From positions 1-64,000 of the forward strand of contig JACGCN010000091.1 in assembly GCA_014905825.1 (NCBI GenBank): a stretch of DNA of 64,000 nucleotides, in the 5' to 3' direction. Positions 1 to 15,284 of the stretch are shown here, one piece after another. Both the position numbers and the translations under genes were made by a program. The notes beneath the pieces are model-generated. The model was not told the origin of the DNA, made no database searches, and worked only from the letters and a program-made list of their open reading frames with translations. How positions within the stretch are numbered: position 1 is the first letter of the stretch; every line of letters starts with the position of its first letter. The stretch comes from Lyophyllum atratum. Its lineage: Eukaryota; Basidiomycota; Agaricomycetes; Agaricales; Lyophyllaceae.

Positions 1-205
1 ATGATCGAGGACATGATCGCTGAATGTGGAAATTGCGGCTTGGCGTGATCGTTGTTTGGCGCCTCCATCTTGGGCAATCAGACCGCCACACACCATCACT
101 TCCCGTGACGACATGCGCGTGGTGCCAACGCACACCGAATACCCGATCACCTGCTACTTACCAGGGGTACCAAGGAATACACTATGCGCCTTGGGGAGCG
201 CAGAA

Positions 206-2367
206 AATTCAAGACCTCCAGCCACCTATATTCCGCACCCTCACCGTCAACTTCTTCCGACTCTGTTGGGTCATCTGGGGGGAGCTGGGTGTCTTCTACT
301 GGAGTCTTTCTTCCTGCAAATGGCCCGTCCTATATCCTGTAGGCACCAGCCTCCTTCCTACTGAGCATTTATTCAAATCAATATCTAGTCGCCACAAAAG
401 CCAACCCGCGTCTTGTTAGTTGCGACCCACAGGTGCAGCATCCTCTGGACGATGGAGAACGGACCACAGTCTTTGGCCATCTCCGCCGCTTCGTATTCGA
501 CCTAAACTTGAAGAAGAGTTGGCATGTAACGATTCGCCTCCGGCCGCATGTCGTAGTGTTCCTCGGTGACATGCTTGCTGGTGGTAGGTTCGTAAAAGAC
601 GAGATAGAGTGAGTTTCAATAACGGTTCCGATCCACAAAAAAATACTGTACTACAGATATCAGCAGCACGTTAAGAAATTCAAATCATTTTCACACTGAA
701 CCCGTCTGTCTCGGTATTGTACATACCTGGAAATAATGATGTCGGGTATGGCAGCTATTTGAAAGCTTGGCCAGCTGCTTGCTTACACCCCTTTGCTAGC
801 ATGGGGTTTCGCCCTCATCCCCCGGGCAATCCGGGCCACTACTCGCAGCTTTTGGGAATTCAACCAACAAATTGTTGTCCGAAACCATACTTCTATTGAT
901 CGATGCACCTGGCCTTGTCGACGAGGATTATCAACGTGCTGGATCTGGTGTAGGGTTTGACAAATGGAGCGCCCTTCCGGAGGCACAACTCCTTCGTCAA
1001 GAACGGAACGAGGCAAGAACAGTTTTTCTCTCATGCGCATACACCCTCGAATCAAGGTCCCTATAGGTGACAACCCGCTTTTCCTACTCAGCCATATACC
1101 TTTAGCACGACCCGACTCAGCATCCTGTGGACCTCTGAGGGAGAAAGGAACAATCCGCAGGGGAGTTGGCCATGGTTATCAAAACACGTTGGGAAAACAG
1201 ACCACGGCGTTCTTGCTCAAGGCACTGCAACCATCTGCAGTCTACAGGTTGGTACCATATCCCTCCCGTTTTGCATCCGCACGATAGGGTTAATCTTTCT
1301 ACATGACAGCGGCGATAACCGTGATTACTGCGAATACATACGCACACCGTAAAAAACAAGTCGGGGGACGCGGGTGCAGATGTCCGTGAGGTCACAGTGA
1401 AATCTTTCTCCATGGCCAACCAAATTCGACGCCCCGGATTCCAGTTATTATCCCTTATTGATCCCACCACCAACTTTACCCAAAGCTCCTTTCGCGACAA
1501 GCCATGCATGCTTCCAGACCAATATGGCATCTACTCCTCTGTATACTTGCCGTTCTTTATCTTGACGACACTCACTCTTGTCATCCTGTCTGTAATCCGG
1601 CGCCGCCAAGGCCGCGCCCTTTGATCGAGCCATTAAACATAACCCCGCTGAGCAGCGGAGAAAGTACGCCTAACCCTCCACCTGAATCAGCCATATGGTC
1701 TCCGTACACCCCTGCAGCGTCCACCAGCCCAAGAAGCACGCTACCATCTTACCTCCGGACGCCCATGACCCTGGCAGGTCCAACATTGCGAGCGTCGAGG
1801 CCGGCGACACCTGTGGGATCTCCTCTTCTTCCTCCAATGTACTACTCGCAAGAGGACGACGACGAGTCTATGTACCCTATCCAATATGCAACTCGGCGAG
1901 ATGGACGCGCCCTAGATGATGAGCGGTGGTCGATTGGCCACGATAGAGTAACTTCCGAGTCCCAGATACCCCATTTCACATCGGCTCCGGGTTTGAAGAC
2001 TGCCGCGAACCGCAGGTGGTCGTGGTCATGGACGTTTGTTCTTCGAGGTCGTCGGAGGCGCATGACTATCAGAGCGCCGACTTTCAGCTGGAGCACCCTG
2101 ACGGCATTAGAAGAGCTATTCAAGGCAGAAGATCACTCGCCGATGCTGAAGCATCGTGTGCTCCGTATGACGTTGAGAGACGGACTGAGTGTTTTTCTGG
2201 CCAGTTGTGATAGTTTGGACTGTGCTTACGTGGTGGATTATTTAGATTATCATAAACAGTGTATTATTGCTGTTATTCTGGGACAATACATTGGACTTAA
2301 GTATATGTACATAGAATACAGCTTTTGCGTTATGCGCCTGCCACTAATTTGGTATGCTGACGACTGA
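206..2367 (+). pseudogene. Decayed Cdc1/Ted1-like metallophosphoesterase (GPI-anchor remodelling type)
   Basis: Fragments in changing frames, read in order, match the fungal Cdc1/Ted1 family of ER membrane metallophosphoesterases that trim ethanolamine phosphate from GPI anchors. Seen: an N-terminal membrane segment (WGELGVFYWSLSSC, near 265-320), the metal-site pieces ADPQVQ (near 423) and VVFLGDM (near 560), YIPGNND (near 720), IDAPGLVDEDYQRAG (near 900), HIPLARPDSASCGPLREKG (near 1090), SGDNRDYCEY (near 1310), VKSFSMA (near 1395) and a C-terminal membrane helix (near 1525-1600) followed by a Ser/Pro-rich tail. Plausible introns explain some joins (for example 341-389), but frame changes near 423, 895, 985, 1335 (two extra bases) and 1600 have no splice signals. 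With at least five breaks I call it a pseudogene. The family match is firm; loss of function is inferred. A very poor local assembly is the alternative. Confidence 0.75.
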
Positions 2368-2463
2368 GTAGATCTTCAGGAGGTACATGCAGCGCGTATA
2401 TTATTTTAAACCGGGGAAGGCGACAATCTATGAGACGTGTACTAGTAGTGACCGGTCGGTGCG

Positions 2464-3372
2464 TCAATCTTTACTCCGCTTCATCTGCTTCATCTTCTCT
2501 TCCTTCTTGATCTTTGCGGCTTTTTCAACCTCTGGAAGGAGGGTAATCACGAAGCAAGTGGCACCAAGGACTGTTTGCAAACCAGGCCATGTGTCATTAT
2601 ACAGAGAAATTCCGCATGATATGAATGTATGAACGTACGCAATCCTGTGACCTTCTCCAGAGGGGAGTGGAAGTATATACTAGTAGTGTAAGTCGCGAAG
2701 AGCCAGATCCCAATCAAGGCCACGTTAGCGACCATTGCAACGGTGTGCAACGTGGAGCGCTGCGCAAGGCGGAACGAATACCGTAACTGGTCGGCAAGGA
2801 ACAGCGTCGACATGGTAAGAAGGAATATGTGGCCAGAGATATCATGGCCTCTCCTGAGGCGCGGTATCGCGCGCCAATCAGCAGCTGCGAAGGTGGAGGT
2901 GGCGAAAAGCTGGGGATGACTCTCAGGCGATAAATGTAATTTGGTGAGGCAGTATTCTGCAGGAACGATGATGGGGTCTCCGGATGGTAGCGCAAGGACA
3001 CATTCGCCTCCTGACGCTAGGATGACGCGCTCAAGGAGGGCAGGCCCGAAGAACCAACTGGTGAAGATGAGCCACATGACTGTTTCCGCAACCCACTTCC
3101 CCGCCCGTTCAGTTGTCCTGGTGGTTGGAGGGCTTGTGAGCCAGGAGAAGATGAAAACGGCGGAGGTCCATGCCCATGCTTTCTTGATGAAGTAGACGTT
3201 GAGGAAGTTTTGCTTTGTTGGCGTAATAGTGGGTATCTCCGAGAGGGTGTGGTAGGTGGGTGAGGAGGGGATTGGAGGTGTCGAGGTATGTATTCTGAAC
3301 GACGGAGTATACGGTGGCAGAAGCTACTATGGCGACGAGTAAAAAGAACACGACTAGGCGTAAGTCGGGCAT
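2464..3372 (-). CDS. FIT family lipid-droplet biogenesis protein (Scs3/FIT2-like), one frame break
   Basis: The protein resembles the FIT2/Scs3/Yft2 family, ER multispanning acyl-CoA diphosphatases needed for lipid-droplet formation and ER homeostasis. The family core is present: RRGHDISGHIFLLTMSTLF, with a conserved His, and IYFHSPLEKVTG, with the second conserved His, plus hydrophobic segments at the N-terminus (LVVFFLLVAIVASATV), in the middle (MWLIFTSWFFGPALL) and near MVANVALIGIWLFATY. An intron at 2571-2638 restores the last exon, which ends in a Lys-rich tail (KKEEKMKQMKRSKD), a possible ER-retrieval signal. The start at 3372 (MPDLRLVV) is preferred; an in-frame Met lies at 3411. Within a run of four T (3208-3211) one extra base shifts frame: removing it joins YYANKA to NFLNVYFIKKAW. 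This is a real mutation or an assembly error. Confidence 0.8.
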
Positions 3373-3470
3373 GGCAGTAGCAAGAGAAAATGTCGTGGTG
3401 ACGTATTCCACGTGTTTACTTTATTGCACTCAGTGCTAAATACAGTGGCTAAAGTTACAGTACACGAGTT

Positions 3471-6380
<2,910 letters not shown>

Positions 6381-7124
6381 GCACGGATTTCAGTACTGAG
6401 TGGCGTAGGTTCCCATACGAAACCATTTGACTTATTTACAGGTGTTAAGAAGCTAGGGAGTGGACTATAGGAGGACTTAAGTTGCTGGCCTGGAGATTTT
6501 TATCTTCATGCATTCGAGAACACGGGTAGCGGGTCTTGTCATCAATCGTCATAACCCTGTTTTGCGAGTTGCACCCCAGTGAGGCATTTTCGGCCAAATA
6601 ATATTCCCATTACTTACGGAGGTCCTCCTCTTGCCGCCTCCGAAGTCAGGATCCATGGGGGTTAAAGAGACCCCGGATTTGAACCTGGAAGACAGAGAAA
6701 GAATGCCCGTGTCTGTACCTCAGATGTCCCTTAACTAACACTGAATGCAAATGAACGTGTATTTGGGATGCGTTGGCTTGCTGACACAACTTTTGAGATC
6801 GCCAATCGTGGATCATGATCGAATTGGGTCCGCCAGGTCCTGCCAGGTCCTGTTGAGAATTTAGCCGTCTTGTATGGAAGTATCTACTTACGTTGCTAGG
6901 GACTCCAGCGCCGACTCCCGACTCAAACTGTAAGGACTGGAGAAATTCTGCCTCGGACGTAGACCATAGTATGCTGGGGACTGTTATTGTTAAAAGAACA
7001 TTCTGATAGTCGCCAGGGACGGCGGCGGGACAAAATTTAAAGTGACTCGCGAGCCTCGTGTTGTCAAGTGAAGTGGGGCAACGCGGTCACGTGACACTGT
7101 TGACTGTGGTGCGTGAGATGAAAA
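6381..7124. other. Intergenic stretch with a tRNA-like relic
   Basis: No coding signal is seen. On the minus strand, 6650-6740 holds a tRNA-like T-arm (GGTTCAAATCC) and a weak 5' arm. No D-arm can be drawn, so it is not a tRNA gene. The right 100 bases are the Wee1 promoter. Confidence 0.5.
7086..7095. promoter_or_regulatory. Palindromic E-box GTCACGTGAC upstream of the Wee1 gene
   Basis: A perfect 10-base palindrome with a CACGTG core sits 30 bases before the Met at 7125. CACGTG is the usual binding core of fungal bHLH factors such as Cbf1. Use by a particular factor is inference. Confidence 0.4.
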
Positions 7125-10100
7125 ATGAATGAGCAGAAGACGACCACCACGACCAGACGACCCATAAGTAATATATTATCAGCGACACATCCATCTACCA
7201 TGATTGCCTCTACTCCCACCAAGGACTATCTCCCATTCCGTACCCGCAACCCCAGCATGTCTCCCTCCTGCCGCCCCCGCCATTGCACGCCCCCCCGCCT
7301 CGTTTCCGCGACAAACGATATTACCTCCTACGACTCTCCCATGCTCACCCCCTCACCTCTCCGCCAGCGTCCCCTCTTCCCCAATGCATTCAATCCAAAG
7401 CTTGTCGATCCAGATGACCTTTTTCTACAGTCTCCCTACAAATCTCCTGCGCCGGCGCACCATCTCCATTCTCTCCATACCACCAAGCCCCGACCCATCA
7501 CCCCGGACGACGATGAGGGTTCCATATTCCTTTCCTCGCCCTCCTCATCCTTCTCGCCTTTCTTTCCGACTTCCTCCTCACAGCCCCTGCGCACTCCGAT
7601 CAAGCAGATCCACCGCTTCCCGAGCCGCTCGGCGCTGGCTGTCAAGCAACTCAACTCCGGGACGACTCCATCGGACGCACTTAGCCCTGCCACCCGTGTC
7701 GGTGTCGGCACAAAGCGCAAATCTACGCCACATGCCTCCACCCCCATACGCCAGCACAACCTCACTCCACTCACGATCTCCTCTCAAACGAACAACTTGG
7801 GCCGTCCTACGGACGTTGTCATGCTTGATCGACTTGCCCCACTCCCGGCACCGAAGTTTACTGCGGCGTCCACCCCTCAGACCAAGGCCGAAACAGATGC
7901 TCGTTTGAGGTGTCAGACCGCCACACTCACCCGGTTGAAGCTCACCGATTTCATTGAGCCTGTAGAAGACCTCGAAGGGATTAACAATGATTCGGGATGT
8001 GAGATGGATGATGATGATGATCGGAGGGATGCTTTGTTCACTGGGTCTGTACGGTTGCAAGCTAAGGCTGTGGGCAAAGGAAAGGGGAAGGAGAAGGAAG
8101 AAGTTGCGGAGGCAATTTCGCCTGGCGGTCATATCACCAAGAGAAGAGCCCGCAGAAGGCCGTTGTCGGCGGAACTCCTCGAAAGTGCTCACCGATCTTC
8201 CCCATCTCCAAGCAAAGTGAGTTTTTATTTCTGCTATGAAGGCCTGACCACTTAAGTCCGGTATAAAGGTTGCTGCCGCCCATACGAGCAGCCATCGACA
8301 GCGGAACGCGGGCATTGCGTTCCCGTCAGCGCCTCGTCTGCGAAAGCGGACTTCCTCTAATTCATCTTCTTCGGAACCAGGTTCACCCGTGCCCCGACGT
8401 CGTCTCAGCAATGCCCGCCCTTGTCCCCCGAAGCTCATGTCTATCCCACAACTCCCTTCGCGTCTTCCCATAAACCGACAAGACAGTGTCAGTTCTGCCA
8501 CGCTATTCTTTGGACCCGCCATTCCACAGGCGAGCAAATCCGCTTCAACGGCTCGCTCACGGACCAACAGCTCTTTGTCCTCCTCGACATCCGGTGCACC
8601 TTACACTGGTGCCACCCGTCCAAAGGCCGTCAACCGCCACAGCTACGCTGGACCCGGGGCAGGTCTCGGCAGCCTGCATGCATGGAACACGATCCAGACC
8701 AGGGAACCATCACCATCGCCGAAATCATCTCCGCCCGCTCAGGCCGATCGGTCACACGGCCCCGACGATTCCGATCAGGACATGTTCTTTGGCAGTGGCC
8801 CGCCAGATTCTTCTTTTATGTTTAGCGTGACCGAAGGCACACCTTCACCGAGATCAAAGAAGACGCACCCAACGACATTGCCGAGAAAATACAAACCCAG
8901 AGACTCTGGGGTCGTGCTAAGCGACGACGAAGACGACAACATGTCTGTCGGTGGCGACTATCTGCACGTCATGCCACCAGCCTCGACAAGCGTCGGCTCC
9001 ATCCATTCGGACACAGACGACAATCTTGTCACACCTGGATTCGCGCCCGAAGCAGGCTCTGGGTGGCCCAGCGTCTTCGTCACCGGTACCGATGATGCTG
9101 GCTCTGGTGAAGGGCTGGACGTGGATGCCTTCATTATGCGTACGCTTGCGGCTGCTTCGAAGGGAGCGCAAGAGGCGAAGAAGAAGGTACCGGGGACGCC
9201 CGTGAAGAAGATTAAGACTACGTACTTGGCTGGTGGAGCACGACCATGGCAGAGTGCAGTCGCCGCTAAAGTTGGACTGCGCTTCGATTGGGACACCAAG
9301 AAAGGAAAAGTGCCGCGTCAGAGTCTCCCTGCGGCCTTTCCTCCCATGGGAAAGAAGAGCACGAAGCTAACGCTGGACCAAAGCACGGATTCGGAGGACG
9401 ATGATGAGAGTCCGGGGCGGAGGAGGGACAAGTATGTTGGTCTAGGACTCGGACGACCGTCTGCATCCACGCCGCACGATGGAAATCCTCTGATGTCCAG
9501 GACACGGTGGCTGATGCGGCGGAGCAGCAGCGGCGCGTTCTCGAGTGGCAGTGAATCAGTGTCCTCTTCAGGTACACCAACCAGAATGAAGAGCAAGGGT
9601 TCGTTCCTTTCTCTTATCTACATTGCGTGAGTGCATCCTAATAATATGGGATAGATTGGGGTTTGCTACAGACAACGCCCCGTATTCCATCTCAACTATC
9701 GCCGTCGAAGAATGCATTCAAACTGTCGCCTATCCGCTCTGCCTCAGGTTCATCGAGCAGCTCGGGCGCTACCCTGAATTCCCCGAGTATTCCATCATCG
9801 CGTCGTTTCCCTACTTCGAACAGCCATTCCCAACGGCCCATTCCTGTCACCCGTCGATTATCGGAACCATTCGCCGAGGAACAAACTGGTCGCTTTGAGC
9901 GCGATTTCCTAGAGGACGACGAAGTGGGAAGTGGCGAGTTTGGGAAAGTCATCAAAGTACACTGCAAAAACGGCAACGGTGAGGTTTATGCGGTCAAGAA
10001 GTCAAAAAGGTTCGAGGGACCCAGACATCGGTAAGGGATTGCTGTACAGGGTCTGTTGGCATGGAGGTTGACATTCCCCATCTTTTTGCAGACTCCGATT

Positions 10101-11143
10101 ACGGGAAGAAGTCGAGGTCTTGCAGCATCTGTCAGAAGTAGCCACCAGCGCCTCATCCTACGAAGGAAAGCGTCACCCGAATGTCCTCGCATACATTGAC
10201 AGTTGGGAGGAGGACGAGGCGCTCTATATTCGAACGGAGCTCTGCGAGTCTGGCAATCTAGCACAATTCCTGTGGGAGTTTGGCCGTGTATACCCGCGGC
10301 TGGCTGAAGACAGGGTATGGAAGATCATAGTCGATCTGAGTAACGTAAGTAATTTGTGCTATTCGGTTCCCTTTATATCGTAATCTAACAATCGAACCTC
10401 ACAGGGTCTCCGTTTTATCCATGATGCCGGTGTCATTCACCTCGATCTAAAGCCATCGAACGTTTTCGTAACGAGCGATGGGCGCTTCACGATAGGAGAC
10501 TTTGGAATGGCGACCTTGTGGCCAAGACCAAATCAACTCGAAACTACATCTGATGGCGGAGGCTTTGAGCGGGAGGGCGACAAGTTGTACTTGGCACCTG
10601 AGGTGCTCCAAGGGCGGTATAGCAAGGCAGCTGATATCTTCAGGTAGGTTGCTCCGTTGATTTGGTTCGTTGATCTGTTCTCACGTCACATCCCGCGCAG
10701 CTTTGGAATGACGATCTTAGAGACTGCAACCAACATCGTGGTTCCTGATCAGTACGTCTGTTTTTGGAGGCGGCCCGGGCTTGCCGTCAGCTACGAATTG
10801 AGGTGCTGATTATGTTATTGATGCTTCTAGGGGAGAAGCCTGGCATCGGCTTCGTCGAGAGGACTTTTCGCAGGTCGATCTTGATGAGAGTCCTGAACTG
10901 CTCGACATGATCAGGCAGATGATGCGCACCGAGCCGTCATTGCGTATGAGCATCCACGCTGTCTGCGCACACCCCATCGTCGCCCGAGCAAGAACTATCA
11001 TGGAGCGCATGTACTTTGCGGCCAAGCGAGACGGCACCTCTGTGTTTGCGGCTTCTCCGCTGGGGAGTATCCACAAGGGATTCTTGGAAGAAATTCTGGG
11101 ACGTCGAACTGTGGACAGTGGTGCTATGGATATCAGCACATGA
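7125..11143 (+). CDS. wee1: Wee1-type mitotic inhibitor kinase
   Basis: Wee1 kinases delay mitosis by phosphorylating the inhibitory tyrosine of Cdk1 in the nucleus. Seven exons (introns 8217-8268, 9599-9654, 10031-10091, 10345-10404, 10644-10700 and 10752-10830) join in frame to 1217 residues. Residues 1 to about 885 are low-complexity, rich in Ser, Pro and Thr with many SP/TP sites, typical of a phosphoregulated N-terminus. The kinase domain (about 888-1180) has the glycine loop GSGEFGKV, AVKKSKR with the catalytic Lys, the Wee1-style loop HLDLKPSNVFV instead of HRD, and GDFGMA. The Wee1 hallmark GDKLYLAPEVLQG also fits. The Met at 7125 is used; the in-frame Met at 7200 is an equally plausible start. 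Donor 9599 is the unusual GTTCGT. Confidence 0.93.
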
Positions 11144-11661
11144 GGTTCTTTTTCTCGAAAGCGATTTGTTTCCTGGGACTCTTTTTCTTTGTGTACAAGT
11201 TGGACCGGTTCGAGAAGACGGATACAGTTTCCGTGTTCTTGCATATATATCTCACCCCCTGCACTTGTTAGTTCTTGTTCAGCCTAATTATACCACGTAG
11301 AAGCTATGCCTGCACTATGCCCATGACCACACGATATGAAATATGTACAGTTGATGGAATCCGGAGGAGCCGCATGTTGATCAGGTGTCGAAGAAGCCGC
11401 GAGCCTGGTTCACCGTTTCCCCTCACTACCCTGCCACAAAGCCGGAGAGCTCGAGAGCAGAAAGAGTTGCTGTAAGATCGCTGCTGCATCGCCTGGAGAG
11501 CGAACTGAACTGCGTTCGGGTTCCTGACAACGAGCGGGGCAGATACTGTCTTTGAACAGACCCTGGGCATCGCAATCTTTTTCCGTTCTTTTCGCCCAGC
11601 CGTGCTGATTTCCATGTACTGAACCCCCGGCGTATATATCTTTGTCTCTAGTCTCCCACAA
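11144..11661. other. Intergenic: Wee1 3' region and homeobox-gene promoter
   Basis: No gene seen. A TATATA stretch at about 11633-11638 lies some 25 bases before the homeobox start and could be a TATA element. Confidence 0.4.
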
Positions 11662-13802
11662 ATGCTTTCCCGTCCTGTCCCTCGTTATCCCCCCTACATC
11701 TCCCCACATCCTACCCCCACTCCCTACCACCTCCAGCACCCCCACCCCTACCACGGCCTGTCCATGGATCCCTCGTCCGTCGACTTCCGCGCCTTCTATC
11801 CCTACACCCCCAACGAGGTCAAGCACCGCAAGAGGACCACCACCACGCAGCTCAAGACCCTCGAGGCCATCTTCAAACGCGACACCAAACCCAATGGCCC
11901 CCTACGTGTTCAACTCGCCGCAGAGCTAGGCATGACTGCCAGAGGTGTCCAGGTACGTCTTTATCTGATCGCTGCTTCATCCAATTCACGGGCGCTCCCC
12001 CCAGGTTTGGTTCCAGAACCGGTACGTGTCCTCTATATTTAATTCTAGCCATCGTTGCCGACAAGCGACCAAAAAATAGACGAGCCAAGGAAAAGACAAA
12101 GGCTGGAAAACCCGTCAAAACCGAAAAGACGGACAGTCAAGACCAACTCGAGTCGCCCGATGACGCGGACTGTTCCTCAGACTCGCCTTTGGCGACTCAA
12201 CGCAGTCCTCTGGAGTCTGAGCCTCAAGATTCGTCGTCACAGTCGTCGAGTCCAGACTGTGCATCGCCACCAAACCTCCAGGTCATCACTGAGCCGTCCC
12301 CGACCTCATGGGCCGAATCCCCCATCGACCCCCACTCACTTTACGTGGACCCCAGTCTGCACCTTTACCGCCGAGGTTCTTTGCCCGTGAACGCGTTCCC
12401 CGCCACTGAGCTCTCTCCGAACAGCCCTCCCCAATCCGACATGTTTGATCCCTTTACAAGGAGACTCTCCGTTGACGCCAGCCTTCAACGTCTCGCCAAC
12501 AACCCGTATGCTCACCTTGCACGAGCCAAGAACGGTGCCATCTATGGCCCACGTGCTATTGCGCCTCGCCACCGGCCAATCGGCCGCGCTCCCTATGCCC
12601 CGCCGCCAAGGGTTACTTCCTCTGCATCCATGCCCTACCGTCTGGACGTGCGTCGGGCCTCGATGGGCAATTTCCGCATCTCGCCTCAGAGCACTGCCTC
12701 CCCGTCGCCATCGCCTCTATCTCCATACCATGGTGTCAGAGCTTCCTTGCCGGACCACAACCTATATGCTGTTACCTCCAGGACAGTTCCATCACCCCTC
12801 CCGGGTCCGCTGCCATCCCCAAATTTCTCCTTCGGAGCCGCTAGTACACCATCTATGGTATCTGGGAGCTCAGGGGACAGTGAGCGGAACTCGCCCGACT
12901 CGGCGCAGGCGTATGCTTACCGGGAGAGCGAGCACGACGAGGACGAGGGAACACCCGCGTCATATTACTCTTTATCAAGATTCGGGTCGATCACATCGAT
13001 CGCGACGAGCGACTCAAGCATTAACAGTGCATATTATCCCGAGGTTGTGGCATGCTATCCTGAACACGAGCAGGACTTGGGTGGCAGACGCGACTCGTGG
13101 TATGTGCCTCTTTTTCCGTTTGGACATACTGCTCACGCTTCCGGCAGCGCGTCTGGACATTTTGCAACATTAATGTCTGGTCTCGATGTTAATGGAGCGC
13201 AAGAACCGATGGGGATTCCGCAGGATCACAATGTCTACACCCTTCACGAGGATGTGCATGTCGCTGGAGTCGTTAGGGTTGCCAGCAATGGGACTTGCAT
13301 GGAGACCAGTACTTATCCTTCGCCTACATCCACGATCTCCCCTGGGCCTGGCGGAAGCCCTCATTCGCAGGGCATACTTCCATCTATGCCCATTTCCCGG
13401 TCCAGCGAGCTGAATCACGCGCTGCAGAGCCAATCTGACCAGGTGCAGACAAACAATGCTGCAGACCAGCAAACGTTTAGCGGCCACAGCGTGATCGCAC
13501 CGATACCAGGGCCTGTCGTAGAAGCAGATGTCCACCCTTCTGGTGAACATTATTTCTACCCTCAACATATGAGCCCCTCACAACCGATAACAGTGCATGC
13601 TGCAGCTGTCGAGTTTAGCAACAAATACAACTACGAATACGAAGCCCCCTCGTACCTCACGGAGAGTTATCCTCTGCTTGATGGGGACAACGACATGGGT
13701 CTCCACCACCAAGCCTTTGAGGCCTCTAACATGTCATACGATGTGATGGGCCCGCTCGATACCACACCGCAACACGTTGACCACTACGTCGCCTATGCAT
13801 AA
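11662..13802 (+). CDS. Homeodomain transcription factor
   Basis: Three exons (11662-11952, 12005-12021, 12080-13802) join in frame to 676 residues. The homeodomain spans about residues 54-113: basic arm KHRKRTTTTQ, helix 1 LKTLEAIF, and the recognition helix VQVWFQNRRAKEK. The helix-3 core VWFQN is carried by a 17-base micro-exon. The spacing is that of a typical 60-residue domain, not the TALE class. The remaining 550 residues are Ser/Pro-rich with no other domain I recognise. Such factors act in the nucleus; several mushroom relatives (Hom proteins) govern fruiting-body development, but the exact orthologue cannot be settled here. It is not flanked by mating-locus markers such as a mitochondrial intermediate peptidase gene, so I do not call it a mating-type gene. 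Confidence 0.9.
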
Positions 13803-15284
13803 CTTGACCCTGGAGCGCGCTATCTGCACCTCTGTCCAATCATTCGCATCGTCTGCTTGATTCTTTTTATCCTTTTTTGGAATTTGCCACTTTCTCTATC
13901 GTTTCCGACTCCTTCTGTTATGGATTTCATCTATACTCCCATCGACCCTCTCCCTGCGTCCCAGTCTTAAAGCCATCATCTTGCTCTGGCCACTTGTCTC
14001 CACCTTCACTGTCGTCGGCTCTCTTATGCCCGTCCTTGCTCTGTCGCTACCGAGAACACAAACTCTCCCACTCTCCCTATGTTTGTTATCCTTTCCCTGA
14101 ATCTATGTTAAGTTATGTACTTCTAATATTGTGCACTTCCATCTGTTCCTATACCTTTTTTTTGCCACAACCTACCAGCATTCATTCCCACCACCGTAAT
14201 ATACCAAAGTAAATACTTCGTTACCCATACCCTAGATGTCACCTAATATCGTGTTGATTTGTTCATAAACTTTCAAAAAGAATTGAATCAATTGGTCGCT
14301 ACCTGTACATCGAGTTCTTGGACTACAGAAAAAAAATCCAGCTGGAGCGACAGTAGTATTTTGCCTCCAAAAATTGACGATCTTGACCAAGCCTAGAACG
14401 GGAGCGAATGCTTCGCATTCTAAAGATACGAGAAACGTGGCCGGAACCTGCATAGATCTAGAATCCAAAAGCAAGTAGGCTCCTGAATGGGATGCAGAGA
14501 TGTTTCGCTTCGGTCGCCTCAGGGTTAGTGTGCATCCCTGAGGTGAGCTGAGGCAAGACTGGCTACTGGTCATCGGATATATGCGGGCTGTATACGGGCT
14601 TTCATGTCCTGGCCGATGATAGATATCTTGATTGGAACGGACGGCCATAGAAACATTTCGTGTGGCAGGAGGTGGCTCTAAAATTTGGTGTTTTGGATAT
14701 TTCTGCCAGGACCGCGATATGGGCGAACCACCAGATCAAATGAGCATGCTTGAGGTAACCTGTGGAGAACTTGAAAGGGGCGCCGGACCTTGGCGGACAC
14801 AGCCTACGACACCAAGGCGTACTAGGTAACCTCCAGGGGTTCTAGTTCATCAGCCACGCCCTCAGGAGACGGTGTTTTTTTTGGTGTTCCACCTACCGAC
14901 CATAAGACCGATAACCTCACGAAGCGGTTCACACCTTTGGACGCGTTGTCTTGTACACCTGGTCCTGATAATCATTGCAGGGCAGTTTGAGACGGTGTTG
15001 TGATCGGGCTGATGCGGAAGCGTTGACCATCTGTAGGAGGCGGCAGCAGCTGAATATAAGCTTTTCGGCGTCATGCAAGCGCCCGTTAGTAGATGTCAAG
15101 CCTCCGCATGTTGCTTGTGCGGCCTGCAGCAAGGCCTTCCTTATCAGGTGGCTCTACCGGCTTGTAAAGCGTACTCTACGTTTCATGCAGAGGAAATTGA
15201 GCAGAACGTTCGAATAGACATGGATGCGAATTCCGACGCCTTCCTCAAGAGGCGCGGACACGTCGCTTTGGGTATGGTATGGTG
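13803..15284. other. Intergenic stretch of about 1.5 kb
   Basis: The left 400 bases are pyrimidine-rich and look like the 3' untranslated region of the homeobox gene. The rest has short open frames on both strands without recognisable protein sequence. I see no RNA gene, repeat or mobile element. Confidence 0.4.

Noticed and set aside
6650..6740. A tRNA gene on the minus strand
   Set aside because: Acceptor- and T-arm-like pairing exists, but there is no D-arm, the anticodon stem-loop is wrong in size and the T-stem has a mismatch.
11662..13802. Homeobox gene as part of a mating-type locus
   Set aside because: No second divergent homeodomain gene and no usual flanking markers of the basidiomycete HD locus are present.
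13877..14212. Possible small protein in the homeobox 3' region
   Set aside because: Low-complexity translation of a pyrimidine-rich untranslated region without any family resemblance.
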